Shown piece by piece: positions 9,501-18,568 of a DNA stretch of 47,841 nt. The notes beneath the pieces are model-generated. The model ran no database searches. It saw only the letters and a program-made list of their open reading frames with translations, and was not told the origin of the DNA. Source of the stretch: Chloroflexota bacterium (GTDB lineage Bacteria > Chloroflexota > Limnocylindria > Limnocylindrales > CSP1-4). The stretch covers positions 52,485 to 100,325 of the forward strand of contig PMYK01000009.1 of assembly GCA_003171255.1 (NCBI GenBank), in the 5' to 3' direction. Position numbers and translations under genes: made by a program. Positions within the stretch are counted from its first letter, which is position 1, and every line of letters begins with the position of its first letter.

Positions 9501-10202
9501 GCTCGTCAGCACGAGGCCCCAGCGCGATCGGATGTAGCGCAGCTGCCCGGCCAGCGAGTCCGGCGAGGCGATGGCGGGGGCCCGAAGGAAGGCGATGAGC
9601 GACAGGCCTTCGGGGCCGAAGCCGGGCTGGCTGTCGAAGAACTGGCGGAGACCGGCGATTAGCTCGCCGTAGGCGGTTTGCTCGACCAGGGCGGCGTCGT
9701 CGAAGAGTTCGTCGAACGTGTCGAATGCCGGGTTGACGTTGGCCAGCCACAACATCAGCAGCTCTTCGAGCGCGATCTCGCGGTTGGGGTGGCCCTCGGT
9801 CTCGCCCGCCAGGTAGCTCATTGGGTCCTGGCCGCTGGTCAGGACCGCCAGCGGCGGGAACTGCTCGATGAAGTGAGCCAGCGAGTGGTCCAGAACTTCT
9901 GCCTTTAGCTGGGCAACGAGCGCCGCCACGGCGTCGGCCATAACGTTCGGGTTGACGGTCCGGCGGTAGATCTCGACGGCGTGATGGAGGATCTCGTCGA
10001 TCAACCCCATGGCGTTGAGCTCGGCGGCGTGGACGACGCGGTCCGGGTAACGGCTCCGATCCACGCGGTCGTTCATGCGTTTGGCGAAGACACGGGCGGC
10101 CGGGAAGTCCGGGATGATGACGTTGCCGTTGGTCTGGAAGAGTCCCTTGTCGAACTCATACCGGTCACGAGCCGCTTTCGAGATGTGGAACTCGAATGCC
10201 AC
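6567..10202 (-). CDS. Large alpha-amylase-like (GH13) protein with long N- and C-terminal extensions
   Basis: GH13-like core: FTGLWLIGLWERS, IRLSSDMVPNHMGIDSRWV, IIRFDAAMTLARRH, LLLAEAFWLLEGYF, MPGLPMIGHGQVEGFAEKYG; 1211 aa, GTG start. Confidence 0.85.
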   Translation of the reverse strand: MAFEFHISKAARDRYEFDKGLFQTNGNVIIPDFPAARVFAKRMNDRVDRSRYPDRVVHAAELNAMGLIDEILHHAVEIYRRTVNPNVMADAVAALVAQLKAEVLDHSLAHFIEQFPPLAVLTSGQDPMSYLAGETEGHPNREIALEELLMLWLANVNPAFDTFDELFDDAALVEQTAYGELIAGLRQFFDSQPGFGPEGLSLIAFLRAPAIASPDSLAGQLRYIRSRWGLVLTSFMDRLIVSLDVLHEEEVALWMRMHPTPGPAPSVGGPGLGGLENEYEHFSQDREWMPRVVLMAKTTFVWLDQLSKRYGRRIHRLDEIPDEELEALARRGFTGLWLIGLWERSHASQKIKQWRGNPEAAASAYSLMDYRIADELGGDEAFQQLRARCAGRGIRLSSDMVPNHMGIDSRWVIEHPDWFLGLPDAPYPAYTFTGGNLSDDDRVTIQIEDHYWNSTDAAVVFKRTDNWTGDVRYIYHGNDGTSMPWNDTAQLDYLKPEVREAVIQTILHVARQFPIIRFDAAMTLARRHIQRLWFPEPGQGGAIPSRAEHATTRAVFDEQMPNEFWREVVDRVAVEVPDTLLLAEAFWLLEGYFVRTLGMHRVYNSAFMNMLRDEENASYRQVIKDTMEFDPEVLKRFVNFMSNPDERTAVDQFGKGDKYFGVATLLATMPGLPMIGHGQVEGFAEKYGMEYRRAYRDEHPDGWLVERHEREIFPLFHRRYLFAEMADFLLYDVYDPGGWVNEDVFAYSNRRSDERALIVYHNRFAEAKGWIKTSTAYSVPDGGGGRRLIQKSLGEGLGLHPDGDWFTLLREQRSGLEFLRRSSDLCRDGLYVELHAYGCQVFLDIHEVEDGPSGQLGRLAERIGGAGVPSVSLALREMQLRPLHDAVRALSGTGSLRRVAQIGAARAMAVRPGVPAVDLGLRGPGAAAGPPRTRAEAKAASEAKTASKAAGSKAAGSKAAKFAPASTAAGTDATAAELAGLLDDAQAHLVPALRALVEVTGAGGNVEKAAASFRAGIEAVLRLPDLGQERLCAGLVDEWTWVALIGRLVSRALTDVAGPGEGDVTSIEDLQLGAVIVGVFRDLGLDDGAAWRLVALIRMLGSVPLPSSVAELSTAEQTPALVRALIANEAVRPYIRVNVWEGVSWFNRESFGQVLWWMLALDALAATAGESATAARTAKRLQSAERMTSTLAKAAKACGYQLDKLEAATRT

Positions 10203-10352
10203 GGGTGCGCTCCGAACCTGTCAGCGGAGCCGGCGGCTCACAACCCTGGGCCGTTGGCCGGTCGCCGCGAGTCTATCAGGCGGATGGCGAGGGCCGAGTG
10301 GGTACATCGGTAGCTGGGCCCCGTCCACTCCTCGGTGAAGCCTCAGCCGGCG

Positions 10353-11804
10353 TCACCAGCCCGTCGAGGCTGCCTTGCTGCGGGGGCGGAGAACAGGTTG
10401 ATTGGCCTCCGCGAGGGCCTCGGCGTAGATGCCGGCCCCGTCAATGCGGCGCGACGGAGAGCTGAGGAGAGACAGATCGTCGACCAGCCGGCGTTCAAGG
10501 TCGGTCCCGGCCGAGTCGTCCATTAGGCGGACGGCTTTCGCGGCGCAAAGCAGGACGTGCTTGGTTTCGAGACGAACCGGGTCGCCCCAGAACCAGCCGT
10601 CGCTGGCGAACATGGCCAGCCGCCAGCGTTCGGCCTCCATCAGCGCCAGGAAGCCCTCTCGCTGCTTCTCGCCCCCGAGCGGCACCCAGCGCTTGGCGAA
10701 GCTCTCGGTCGTCTCCGCTCCGAAGACGACCTCTACGTAATCGTCGCGGGCCTGCCAGATCGCGGCCGGCTCCATGAAGTCGCCGGCGAGTCCACCGGCC
10801 ACGGTGTCGATTGCGGATGCCAGCCGCTCGAGAGCCACGCGCAGCGGTCCCTTCCAGCGGCCGTCGGCCGCGTCGGGACACTCGCCGGTCCAGCGCAGCA
10901 CGCCGTGGTGGCAGCTCCACGAAGTCCGCTCCACAATCTGCGCCAACGGGAAGGCGCTGGCCGGCGTCGAGCCAACGATCTGACCGATCGTGGTGATGTC
11001 GAAGCCGCGATCCGGCGCGTCCGCATCGGGGTTCACGAGCCGGGCCAGGAACAGGTCGCGGAACTTCTGGTGGTGGCCGTACAGCTCACCGTCCGTGGCG
11101 ATGACCGCCATGCGGGTCGTGCCGTCGGCGAAGCTCGGGCCGGTCAGCCGGGGCAGTATCCGTTCCCGGGCAAATGCGTCGGCGTTCATCGTGGCGTCGG
11201 ACTCGAACGATGCCGAAGCCGACAGGCCCGCGTCGTAGAACACGACCACGATGGCCTTGCCGGCACCGAGTTCCACGCGGTACGGCCGGCGCGTGTCCAG
11301 ACGTGAGTCGGCGGCCTGCCAGGGCGCCAGGATGGTGTAGCTGACGCCCTCGTCGGCCAGGATGCGGAGCGTTGGCAGGTCCACTGCCGTCTCCGGCAGC
11401 CAGATGCCCGTCGGTCGCCGATCGAACCGCAGCTCGAAGTCGCGCAGGCCCCAGCGGATCTCGGTTCGGCGGTCGGCGAGCGATGCCAGCGGCAGGATTG
11501 CGTGGTGGTAGGCCTGGGCCATGGCGTTGCCGCACTCTGCCTCGACGATCGCGGCGGGCACGTCCGAATCCACGAAGCCCTTGTGCGTCGAGGCATCGTT
11601 CCCCGCCAGCCAGCAGGCGAGAGTGGGGCCCAGGTCGTACGAAATGTGCCGGAGATTGCCTCGCTCGGCGTTGGGCTTGTAGCACTCGGCGTCAATTCGG
11701 GCATTCCAGTCGCGGTACGGCGCCGCGGCCGGCTGGGGCGCGATCTCACCGCTGAACGGGTCGCGCCGCTCCGGCTGGTAGAAATGGCCGTGCACGGCGA
11801 GCAT
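10353..11804 (-). CDS. Glycoside hydrolase family 57-like protein with DUF3536
   Basis: MLAVHGHFYQPERRDPFSGEI..., RPTGIWLPETAVDLPTLRILADEGVSYTILAPWQA; start ATG 11804 or GTG 11816, not the listed 11945. Confidence 0.85.
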   Translation of the reverse strand: MLAVHGHFYQPERRDPFSGEIAPQPAAAPYRDWNARIDAECYKPNAERGNLRHISYDLGPTLACWLAGNDASTHKGFVDSDVPAAIVEAECGNAMAQAYHHAILPLASLADRRTEIRWGLRDFELRFDRRPTGIWLPETAVDLPTLRILADEGVSYTILAPWQAADSRLDTRRPYRVELGAGKAIVVVFYDAGLSASASFESDATMNADAFARERILPRLTGPSFADGTTRMAVIATDGELYGHHQKFRDLFLARLVNPDADAPDRGFDITTIGQIVGSTPASAFPLAQIVERTSWSCHHGVLRWTGECPDAADGRWKGPLRVALERLASAIDTVAGGLAGDFMEPAAIWQARDDYVEVVFGAETTESFAKRWVPLGGEKQREGFLALMEAERWRLAMFASDGWFWGDPVRLETKHVLLCAAKAVRLMDDSAGTDLERRLVDDLSLLSSPSRRIDGAGIYAEALAEANQPVLRPRSKAASTGW

Positions 11805-12252
11805 AGGGCGACTCACTGCGGGATCGTAGCCGAGCAGCCGCCGCCCGGCATTCCCCCGGCCGAGCACCCGGTTGGGGCCATGACCTTTTGCGTCGCCACT
11901 CAGACGGGCGGGCGAGGGCGGCGCATTGCGCCGGCCGAGGCGCATGGCGCCGGTCGCCGGCCGCTCACAGCGCGGCGCGGCGGTCGCGTAGATGCAGCTG
12001 TTCGCCGTCTGTTCTTCTCGTCCAACTTGCCTGGAGTGGGAGTTGGGCAGGCGTTCGTAGCGCCCCGGCGGGTTTCGAAGCGCATCGAAGCGCCAGCGTG
12101 CGGGGAGTCACGCTCAGAATCGGGCCCTTCGTCGTCGCTGCTCCGCGACTCGGCCCACGTCACGCCGTCGGGTCGTTCCCAACTCTCATGTGGGGCAAGT
12201 TGGGCCAGATGGTGGCGCCGGGCCGCCGGGCCAGGGGCGGCCGCCACAGCCG

Positions 12253-14454
12253 CTACTGTTCGAGCTCCGCCGCCGAGTGGTCGACCGTCTGGGTGACGCC
12301 GAATCGAACCGCGAAGGTGCGGCTTTCGCCGGGGGCGAGAGTGACCGACCAGCGGAAGAGGAGCGAGCTGCCCTGGTACGAGCGCTCGAAGCCGCCTTCG
12401 GAGTTGGAGACGGTCTCGACCGGATACCACGTGAGCCGGGCGACTGGCTCGATCGCCGCCGAGACCCGGACGCCCTCGTAGTCATTCCCGAAGGCGATCG
12501 TCGATGCGGACGGTTGGGCACCGAGGACGTCGTGCGGGGTTCGTTCGCCGGTTTCGGCCTCGTAGAAGGCCGCCTCGTTGTGGCCGCCGCCGAGCAGATT
12601 GACGTTCCACTCTATCGCCAGCTCAAAGGCCAGCGGGCCGTCGCCGGGGTTCTCGACCTTCGTCTCGAGCTCGAGCGTCGGGTCCGATCTACCGCCCCCG
12701 AACCGGTACGTCTTCTCGACCAGGAGCGGTCGATCGACTCCGCTCGATCGAAGCAGCCCCAGCCGGCGGGCGACGAGTCGATCGTCGGCGACGACGATTG
12801 GCTCGAACGCTCCCTCAGCGAAGTCGCCCAGCTCCAGGTAGCTCGCCGCGACGAAATCGGCCACGGCCGTGGAGCCGTCGGCGGGGAGCAGGTGAACGAG
12901 CCCGCTCCGGCGCTCGTGGCGGTCGTAGTGCAGGTGCGCTGCGAGGCCGCGCTCTTTGGTGGCGACGATGTCGTGGATCGTCTTGGGGGTGTCCGAGACG
13001 GCGGCGCCGGCTTCCGCGGGAGCGGAAGCGTTCTCGGCCGCGGCGAGCCGCTCGTGATATGCCTCGGGCCGGCGTCGCATCACCGAGGCCAGGGCCACCC
13101 GACTGGCGCGCAGATCCCACGACGAGATGTCGGCGCCCTCGGCCAGGTCCACCACCACGGTCTGGCCGCGAGCGCTGACGAGCACCTCGTCGATGGCGTC
13201 CAGGTCCGTGTCGGCCAGCCGGGTCCCGTACGGCTCGCCGCCGGCCGACGCCCTCGCCATATCGGCCAGATCCTCGGCCGCGATCAGGTGGGCGAGTGTG
13301 GCCATGCGCATGTGGACGATGTAGATGCCGCCGAAGAGTCCATGCCAGTAGCAGTCGTTCGACTGGCCCTGGTAGAGGTGGTCGACGGCGCGAGCCTTTC
13401 GCGCCGGACCGCCCGCACCCGCATGCGGCATCGCCTCGACCGCCTCCGAGACGCGCAGCATCTGCTTGTGCAGTTCGTTGATCTCACGATATCGGGCCAT
13501 GTAGTTGCGCCAGAAGCCCCCTCGCAGGAAGCGCGCCGCCGGCAGCTCGCGCGCCCGCGCCTCCGCGAGCAATCGAACGAATACCGCCGTCTCGTCGGGC
13601 GGCAGGACCCACTCCGTCATCTCCGTATAGGAGGACGTGGGAACGTAGACCCGCCGGCTGGGCGGGTTCGCAGCGAGCCATTCCGACGGCATGGCCATGG
13701 TCAGCCAGTCGCCGCTGGCCTCGATCGCGTCGAAGAGGCGGTCAACCCAGTGCTCGCGGCTCCAGCAGTACTCGAATGTGCCCGGCCACGAACCGAACTT
13801 CTCCCCGTCGTCGCCCATCATCCCGACGTACTGCCCGTCGGGCGTCACTCGCTCGTGCAGGTACGAGATGACGTCATCGACCGGCTTGAAGGGGATCCGG
13901 TATCGCAGCCCCTGCTCCGTGCCGAAGATCGACAGCCGCTTGCCGCGATCGTCGGTCGTGAAGGCGGTCCACATGTCGTCTTCGCGGATGGAGGCCGCGC
14001 GGAGGTGGTTGTCGTCGAGGACGGTCCATTCGTAGCCGGCCGCCGCCAGGTCGTAGGCGAGCGACGGCTCCCAGACCCGCTCGGCCAGCCAGGCCCCGCG
14101 TGGCCGCTGCCCGAACATCTCTTCGAGCTCGTGGCGCATCCGAGTCAGCTGGCCGTGGCGATCGCGGTCGGGGAGCGCGATCAGGACTGGCTCGTAGTAG
14201 CCTCCGCCCACGATCTCGACCTGGCCGCGGTCCACCAACCTGCGGATCTGGTCGAGCGACTCGGGCTTGTTGGCGGCCATCCACTGCAGCAACGGCCCGG
14301 TGTAGTGGAGGCCCAGGCGAATCCCCGGATGCCGCTCCAGGGCGTACAGCATCGGCGAATACGCGTGCTGGTAGACGTCCTCGATCACCCAGCCGAAGTT
14401 GCCGACCGGCTGGTGGTTGTGGATGACCAGAGCGAGCGAAACGCGGCCGCCCAA
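12253..14454 (-). CDS. GH57 alpha-amylase / 4-alpha-glucanotransferase (DUF1925/DUF1926 type)
   Basis: LALVIHNHQPVGNFGWVIEDVYQHAYSPML, GARGAWLAERVWEPSL-like motif (RPRGAWLAERVWEPSLAYDL), GMMGDDGEKFGSWPGT. Confidence 0.88.
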   Translation of the reverse strand: MGGRVSLALVIHNHQPVGNFGWVIEDVYQHAYSPMLYALERHPGIRLGLHYTGPLLQWMAANKPESLDQIRRLVDRGQVEIVGGGYYEPVLIALPDRDRHGQLTRMRHELEEMFGQRPRGAWLAERVWEPSLAYDLAAAGYEWTVLDDNHLRAASIREDDMWTAFTTDDRGKRLSIFGTEQGLRYRIPFKPVDDVISYLHERVTPDGQYVGMMGDDGEKFGSWPGTFEYCWSREHWVDRLFDAIEASGDWLTMAMPSEWLAANPPSRRVYVPTSSYTEMTEWVLPPDETAVFVRLLAEARARELPAARFLRGGFWRNYMARYREINELHKQMLRVSEAVEAMPHAGAGGPARKARAVDHLYQGQSNDCYWHGLFGGIYIVHMRMATLAHLIAAEDLADMARASAGGEPYGTRLADTDLDAIDEVLVSARGQTVVVDLAEGADISSWDLRASRVALASVMRRRPEAYHERLAAAENASAPAEAGAAVSDTPKTIHDIVATKERGLAAHLHYDRHERRSGLVHLLPADGSTAVADFVAASYLELGDFAEGAFEPIVVADDRLVARRLGLLRSSGVDRPLLVEKTYRFGGGRSDPTLELETKVENPGDGPLAFELAIEWNVNLLGGGHNEAAFYEAETGERTPHDVLGAQPSASTIAFGNDYEGVRVSAAIEPVARLTWYPVETVSNSEGGFERSYQGSSLLFRWSVTLAPGESRTFAVRFGVTQTVDHSAAELEQ

Positions 14455-14461
14455 TCCGGTG

Positions 14462-16663
14462 TCAGCTCGCTTCGGTCGGTGGTCGCCGAACCTTCGGCTT
14501 CTTGACCCCTACGCCCGCGGCCGGCATGTACATCCGCTCGACGTACTCGTGGAGCATTCGGATCGTCGAGAACCGCCAGATCGTGCTCGCGATCGAGCGG
14601 CGCATCTCGGCGGTCCAGCCCTCCGGCACGTCGTCCTCGTCGCGACCGTAGTAGAGCGGCACGACTTCTTGCTCGAGCAAGCGATACAGGTCCTGCGAGT
14701 CGGAATGGTCCTGGGCGCCCTCGTCCGGGTTGGTTTCGCGGCCGCCGATGGCCCAACCGTTATCGCCCAGCCAGCCTTCGTCCCACCAGCCGTCGAGGAC
14801 GGACAGGTTGACGACGCCGTTGGCTGAGGCCTTCATGCCGCTGGTCCCGGAAGCCTCCAGCGGACGGCGCGGGTTGTTGAGCCAGACGTCGACGCCCTGA
14901 ACCATGAACCGGGCCACGCGCATGTCGTAGTCCTCGAGGATGAAGACTCGACCGCGGAGCTGGGGCGAGCGCGACCGGGCGAAGATCTCCTGGATCACGC
15001 CCTGGCCGGGTCGGTCGGCCGGGTGGGCCTTGCCGGCGAAGATGATCTGGACGGGCCTCTCCTTGTTCCAGAGGAGACGCGAGATTCGATCCATGTCTCT
15101 AAAGAGCAGCGCGGCCCGCTTGTACGTCGCGAAGCGGCGGGCGAAGCCGATCGTCAGTGTGTCCACGTCGAGAACGTCTTCGAGCTCCTCGAGCGTGCCC
15201 GGCGATTCGCCATGGCGGGCGAATTGGTGCCGCAGCCGGTTGCGGGCGAAGATCATCAGCTCGAGCTTCTGGCGCTGATGGGCTTCCCACAGGTCCACGT
15301 CGGGGATCTGCTCCGTGCGCTCCCAGAAGCGATCGGACCCATTACGGGCATCGACGTTGTCGAGCTCGGCTCCGAGGTAGCGCTCGAAGATGTCGCGCAT
15401 CGGCTGGCCGACCCAGGTCGGCATGTGGACGCCGTTGGTGACGGCCAGGATCTGCTTGTTGCCGAGGCCCTGCCAGGTGTTGTTGGCCGTAACGCTATGC
15501 AGCTTGCTGACCGCGTTGGCCCCGTTGGAGAGCCGCAGCGAGAGCGCAGTCATGTCGAGCTGGCTCGAGTCCCCGTCGACGCCCCGGGCAAGCTCCAGGA
15601 CGCGGTCCATCGGCACGCCGCCCGTGCCATTGCGGCCGTCGCCGTCGTACAACGGCCCGATAACGCGGCGGGCGAGGTCCGCGTCGAAGCGCTCGTTGCC
15701 GGCAGGGACGGGCGTGTGGATCGTGAAGATGGTGTTGGAGCGGACGCGTTCCAGGGCATCTTCAAGAACCACTCCCTGGGCCACGAGGGCGCGGGTGCGC
15801 TCGACGAGCTGCAGGGCGGAGTGGCCTTCGTTGAGGTGCCAGACCGCAGGCGTGACGCCCAGGGCCTTGAGGGCCCGGACGCCGCCCGCCCCAAGCATAA
15901 ATTCCTGGTGGAGGCGCATCTCGCGGCCGCGGACGTAAAGGATGTGGGTGATCGGCCGGTCCGACTCGGCGTTGTCGGGAATGTCGGTGTCGAGCAGGAT
16001 CACCGGCACTCGGCCGACCTGGACCAGCCAGACGGCGGCGAAGAGGTCGCGCCCGGGCAGCTCGAGGGAGACGGTGAGCGGCTCGCCGTCCTGGCCGAGG
16101 ACCCGCAGGATCGGCAGCTTGGCCAGATCGTAGTCCGGGTACGCGTGCTCCTGGTGACCGTCCGCATCGATCGTCTGGCGAAAGTAGCCGTGCTTGTAGA
16201 GCAGGCCCACACCGATGAGTGGCATGGCCATGTCGCTGGCCGACTTGATGTGGTCGCCGGCGAGGACACCCAGGCCGCCGGAGTAGATGCCCAAGCTCTC
16301 GTGGAAGCCGTACTCGGCGCAGAAGTAGGCGATGGGGCCGTGCAGGGCGGACCCGTACTCGCGGTTGAACCAGTGCTCGCGGCCCCCGGCCATGTAGCGG
16401 TCGAAGCCTGCCAGCACCTGGGTGTACTCGGCCATGAAGGCCGGGTCGTCGAGCAAATCCGACCAGGCGATCGGCTGCGACAAGACTTCCACGGGGTTCC
16501 GGTAGCGCGACCACGACAGGCCGTCGATGCGGCTGAACAGCGCTCGAGCTCGCGGATTCCAGCTCCACCACATGTTGTAGGACAGGCGACGCAGACCCTC
16601 GAGCTGCGGTGGCAGCCGGAAGGACGCGCCCGGGAGCGTAGGAACCTGTACCGGGTGTTCCAT
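14462..16663 (-). CDS. glgP: Alpha-glucan phosphorylase (GT35)
   Basis: MEHPVQVPTLPGASFRLPPQLEGLRRLSYNMWWSWNPRA; PLP-site EASGTSGMKASANGV; start ATG 16663. Confidence 0.92.
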   Translation of the reverse strand: MEHPVQVPTLPGASFRLPPQLEGLRRLSYNMWWSWNPRARALFSRIDGLSWSRYRNPVEVLSQPIAWSDLLDDPAFMAEYTQVLAGFDRYMAGGREHWFNREYGSALHGPIAYFCAEYGFHESLGIYSGGLGVLAGDHIKSASDMAMPLIGVGLLYKHGYFRQTIDADGHQEHAYPDYDLAKLPILRVLGQDGEPLTVSLELPGRDLFAAVWLVQVGRVPVILLDTDIPDNAESDRPITHILYVRGREMRLHQEFMLGAGGVRALKALGVTPAVWHLNEGHSALQLVERTRALVAQGVVLEDALERVRSNTIFTIHTPVPAGNERFDADLARRVIGPLYDGDGRNGTGGVPMDRVLELARGVDGDSSQLDMTALSLRLSNGANAVSKLHSVTANNTWQGLGNKQILAVTNGVHMPTWVGQPMRDIFERYLGAELDNVDARNGSDRFWERTEQIPDVDLWEAHQRQKLELMIFARNRLRHQFARHGESPGTLEELEDVLDVDTLTIGFARRFATYKRAALLFRDMDRISRLLWNKERPVQIIFAGKAHPADRPGQGVIQEIFARSRSPQLRGRVFILEDYDMRVARFMVQGVDVWLNNPRRPLEASGTSGMKASANGVVNLSVLDGWWDEGWLGDNGWAIGGRETNPDEGAQDHSDSQDLYRLLEQEVVPLYYGRDEDDVPEGWTAEMRRSIASTIWRFSTIRMLHEYVERMYMPAAGVGVKKPKVRRPPTEAS

Positions 16664-16826
16664 CTGTCCGCATGATATCCGACGTCGGGTCGGGGATCGT
16701 TGGCCCGCGGAATTCTGGTGCGCCGGGCCCCACAGCAACGCGGTGGTTTCACGCACGCGCGGCATTGACTACCATGGACGGCGTTTCGTACCAGTGCCCG
16801 GGATCCCCCCCCCACAGGAGCTGACA

Positions 16827-18437
16827 ATGCGGGTGGTCTGCATCGCCGCCGAATGCGAGCCTTGGGCGAAGACTGGCGGCCTGGGCGACGTAGTCGACGC
16901 GCTGGCGCGAGCCGTGGGGGCGACTGGCACGGCCGGCCCTGAGACCGGCGCGGCCGCCGTGACCGGGACCCGAAGGCCGCGTGTGCCCCAGTCGCAGGTG
17001 TGGCTCGGCACGGGCGCAGTCATGGGCGTGGGCAAGGGCGAGGCCGAGCTGCCCGGGCACGTCGAGCCGCCCGTCGATGTCTTCCTGCCCAGGTACCGCG
17101 GCGTCGTCGTGCCCGATCGGGCCACGTCTCGGCCGCTCGCGGTGCCGGATCCGATGGCGGAAACCTGCACCACGGATGTGACCCTGGTCGAGTTCGAGGA
17201 TCGAGGCTACCGGGTCAGGCTCATCGACCACCCGCCCGCCTTCGATCGCGAGGGGTTCTACGGCGATGCGGACGGCGATTACCCCGACAACGGCTGGCGT
17301 TTTGGGCTGTTGTGTCGGGCCGCGATCGAGGCGCTGTTGACCGACGAGCGCCCGGTCGACGTTCTGCATCTCCACGACTGGCAGGCCATGCCCGCGGTCG
17401 TCCTCCGCGACTGCGCCTATCAGGCCTACCCGCTCATCTCGCGAGCCGCCGTCATGGTCACCATCCACAACCTCGCCTACCAGGGCTGGCTGACTCGCGA
17501 CCAGGCTGCGGACATGCTCTTTCCAGACGAACTGAAGCAGGCCCTCGAGCCCAAGTCCGTCGGCATGCTACTGCTGCGCGAAGGGATCGAGAGGGCCGAG
17601 CTGGTCAACACCGTGAGCCCCGGCTACGCGCAGGAGATCCTGCGGCCGGCCCTGGGCATTGGGCTCGATCGGGCGCTCTCGCTCCTGGGGCATCGATTCG
17701 GCGGCATCCTGAACGGCCTCGACATGGGCGTCTGGAACCCCGCCACCGACGCGGCCCTGCCGGAGCGCTACTCGCGCGTCGACACGACGGGCAAGGCAGT
17801 CTGCCGGGGGGCGCTGCTGTCCGAGCTAGGTTTCGATCCCGATGACGCCGGCCCGGTGCTCGGCATGATCGGCCGGCTCGATCCGCAGAAGGGCTTCGAC
17901 CTTCTGGCGCGAGCTGCCCCCGATCTGGTCGCCGACGGCGCACGGTTGGTTGTCCTGGGTTCGGGCGATCCGAAGCTAATACGCGCTCTGCGCGCCCTCG
18001 CAGATGAAGCCCCGGCGTCCGTCGCGGTCGTGGACGCCTTCGACCGGAACCTGGCGCGGCGCATCTACGCCGGCGCCGACCTTTACCTCATGCCCTCGCG
18101 GTTCGAGCCGTGCGGCCAGGGGCAGATGATTTCGATGCGATACGGCACGCCACCGATCGTGCACAGGACAGGCGGCCTCGCCGACACGGTCGTCGACGTG
18201 GACGAACATCCGACCGACGGGACGGGTTTCGTCCACAATGCCGAGACGGCGAAGTCGCTGATCGAGGCCTGCCGGCGCGCCGTCGACTGCTACCGCCGTG
18301 GCGGGCGGGAGTGGGTCGCGTTGCAGGACAGGGGCATGGCCGTCGACTGGTCGTGGGAAGCGGGCCCGGCCGAGCAGTACGCCGCCTCGTACAGGCGGGC
18401 CGTTTCACTCCGCCGCGAGAACCGACCTATCCCTTAG
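16827..18437 (+). CDS. glgA: Glycogen/starch synthase (GT5), with an unusual N-terminal insertion
   Basis: MRVVCIAAECEPWAKTGGLGDVVDALARA..., HDWQAMPAVVLRD, GGILNGLDMGVWNPATD, MPSRFEPCGQGQMISMRYGTPPIVHRTGGLADTV; AGGAG RBS upstream of ATG 16827. Confidence 0.92.
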   Translation: MRVVCIAAECEPWAKTGGLGDVVDALARAVGATGTAGPETGAAAVTGTRRPRVPQSQVWLGTGAVMGVGKGEAELPGHVEPPVDVFLPRYRGVVVPDRATSRPLAVPDPMAETCTTDVTLVEFEDRGYRVRLIDHPPAFDREGFYGDADGDYPDNGWRFGLLCRAAIEALLTDERPVDVLHLHDWQAMPAVVLRDCAYQAYPLISRAAVMVTIHNLAYQGWLTRDQAADMLFPDELKQALEPKSVGMLLLREGIERAELVNTVSPGYAQEILRPALGIGLDRALSLLGHRFGGILNGLDMGVWNPATDAALPERYSRVDTTGKAVCRGALLSELGFDPDDAGPVLGMIGRLDPQKGFDLLARAAPDLVADGARLVVLGSGDPKLIRALRALADEAPASVAVVDAFDRNLARRIYAGADLYLMPSRFEPCGQGQMISMRYGTPPIVHRTGGLADTVVDVDEHPTDGTGFVHNAETAKSLIEACRRAVDCYRRGGREWVALQDRGMAVDWSWEAGPAEQYAASYRRAVSLRRENRPIP

Positions 18438-18568
18438 GCTCATATCAACCGTGCCGGGCGCCCCTGCCGCCGGCGCCCAACGGCGCGTCGCCGTCTGACC
18501 GAGCGAGCGAGATGGCGTAAGGTGGGAGACCACGAGCCGGCACCCGTCAGAGGATCGTCACAGCCCAG

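Noticed and set aside
12190-14505. 771-aa plus ORF
   Set aside because: Antisense to the well-supported GH57 gene.
15023-16675. 550-aa plus ORF
   Set aside because: Antisense to glgP.
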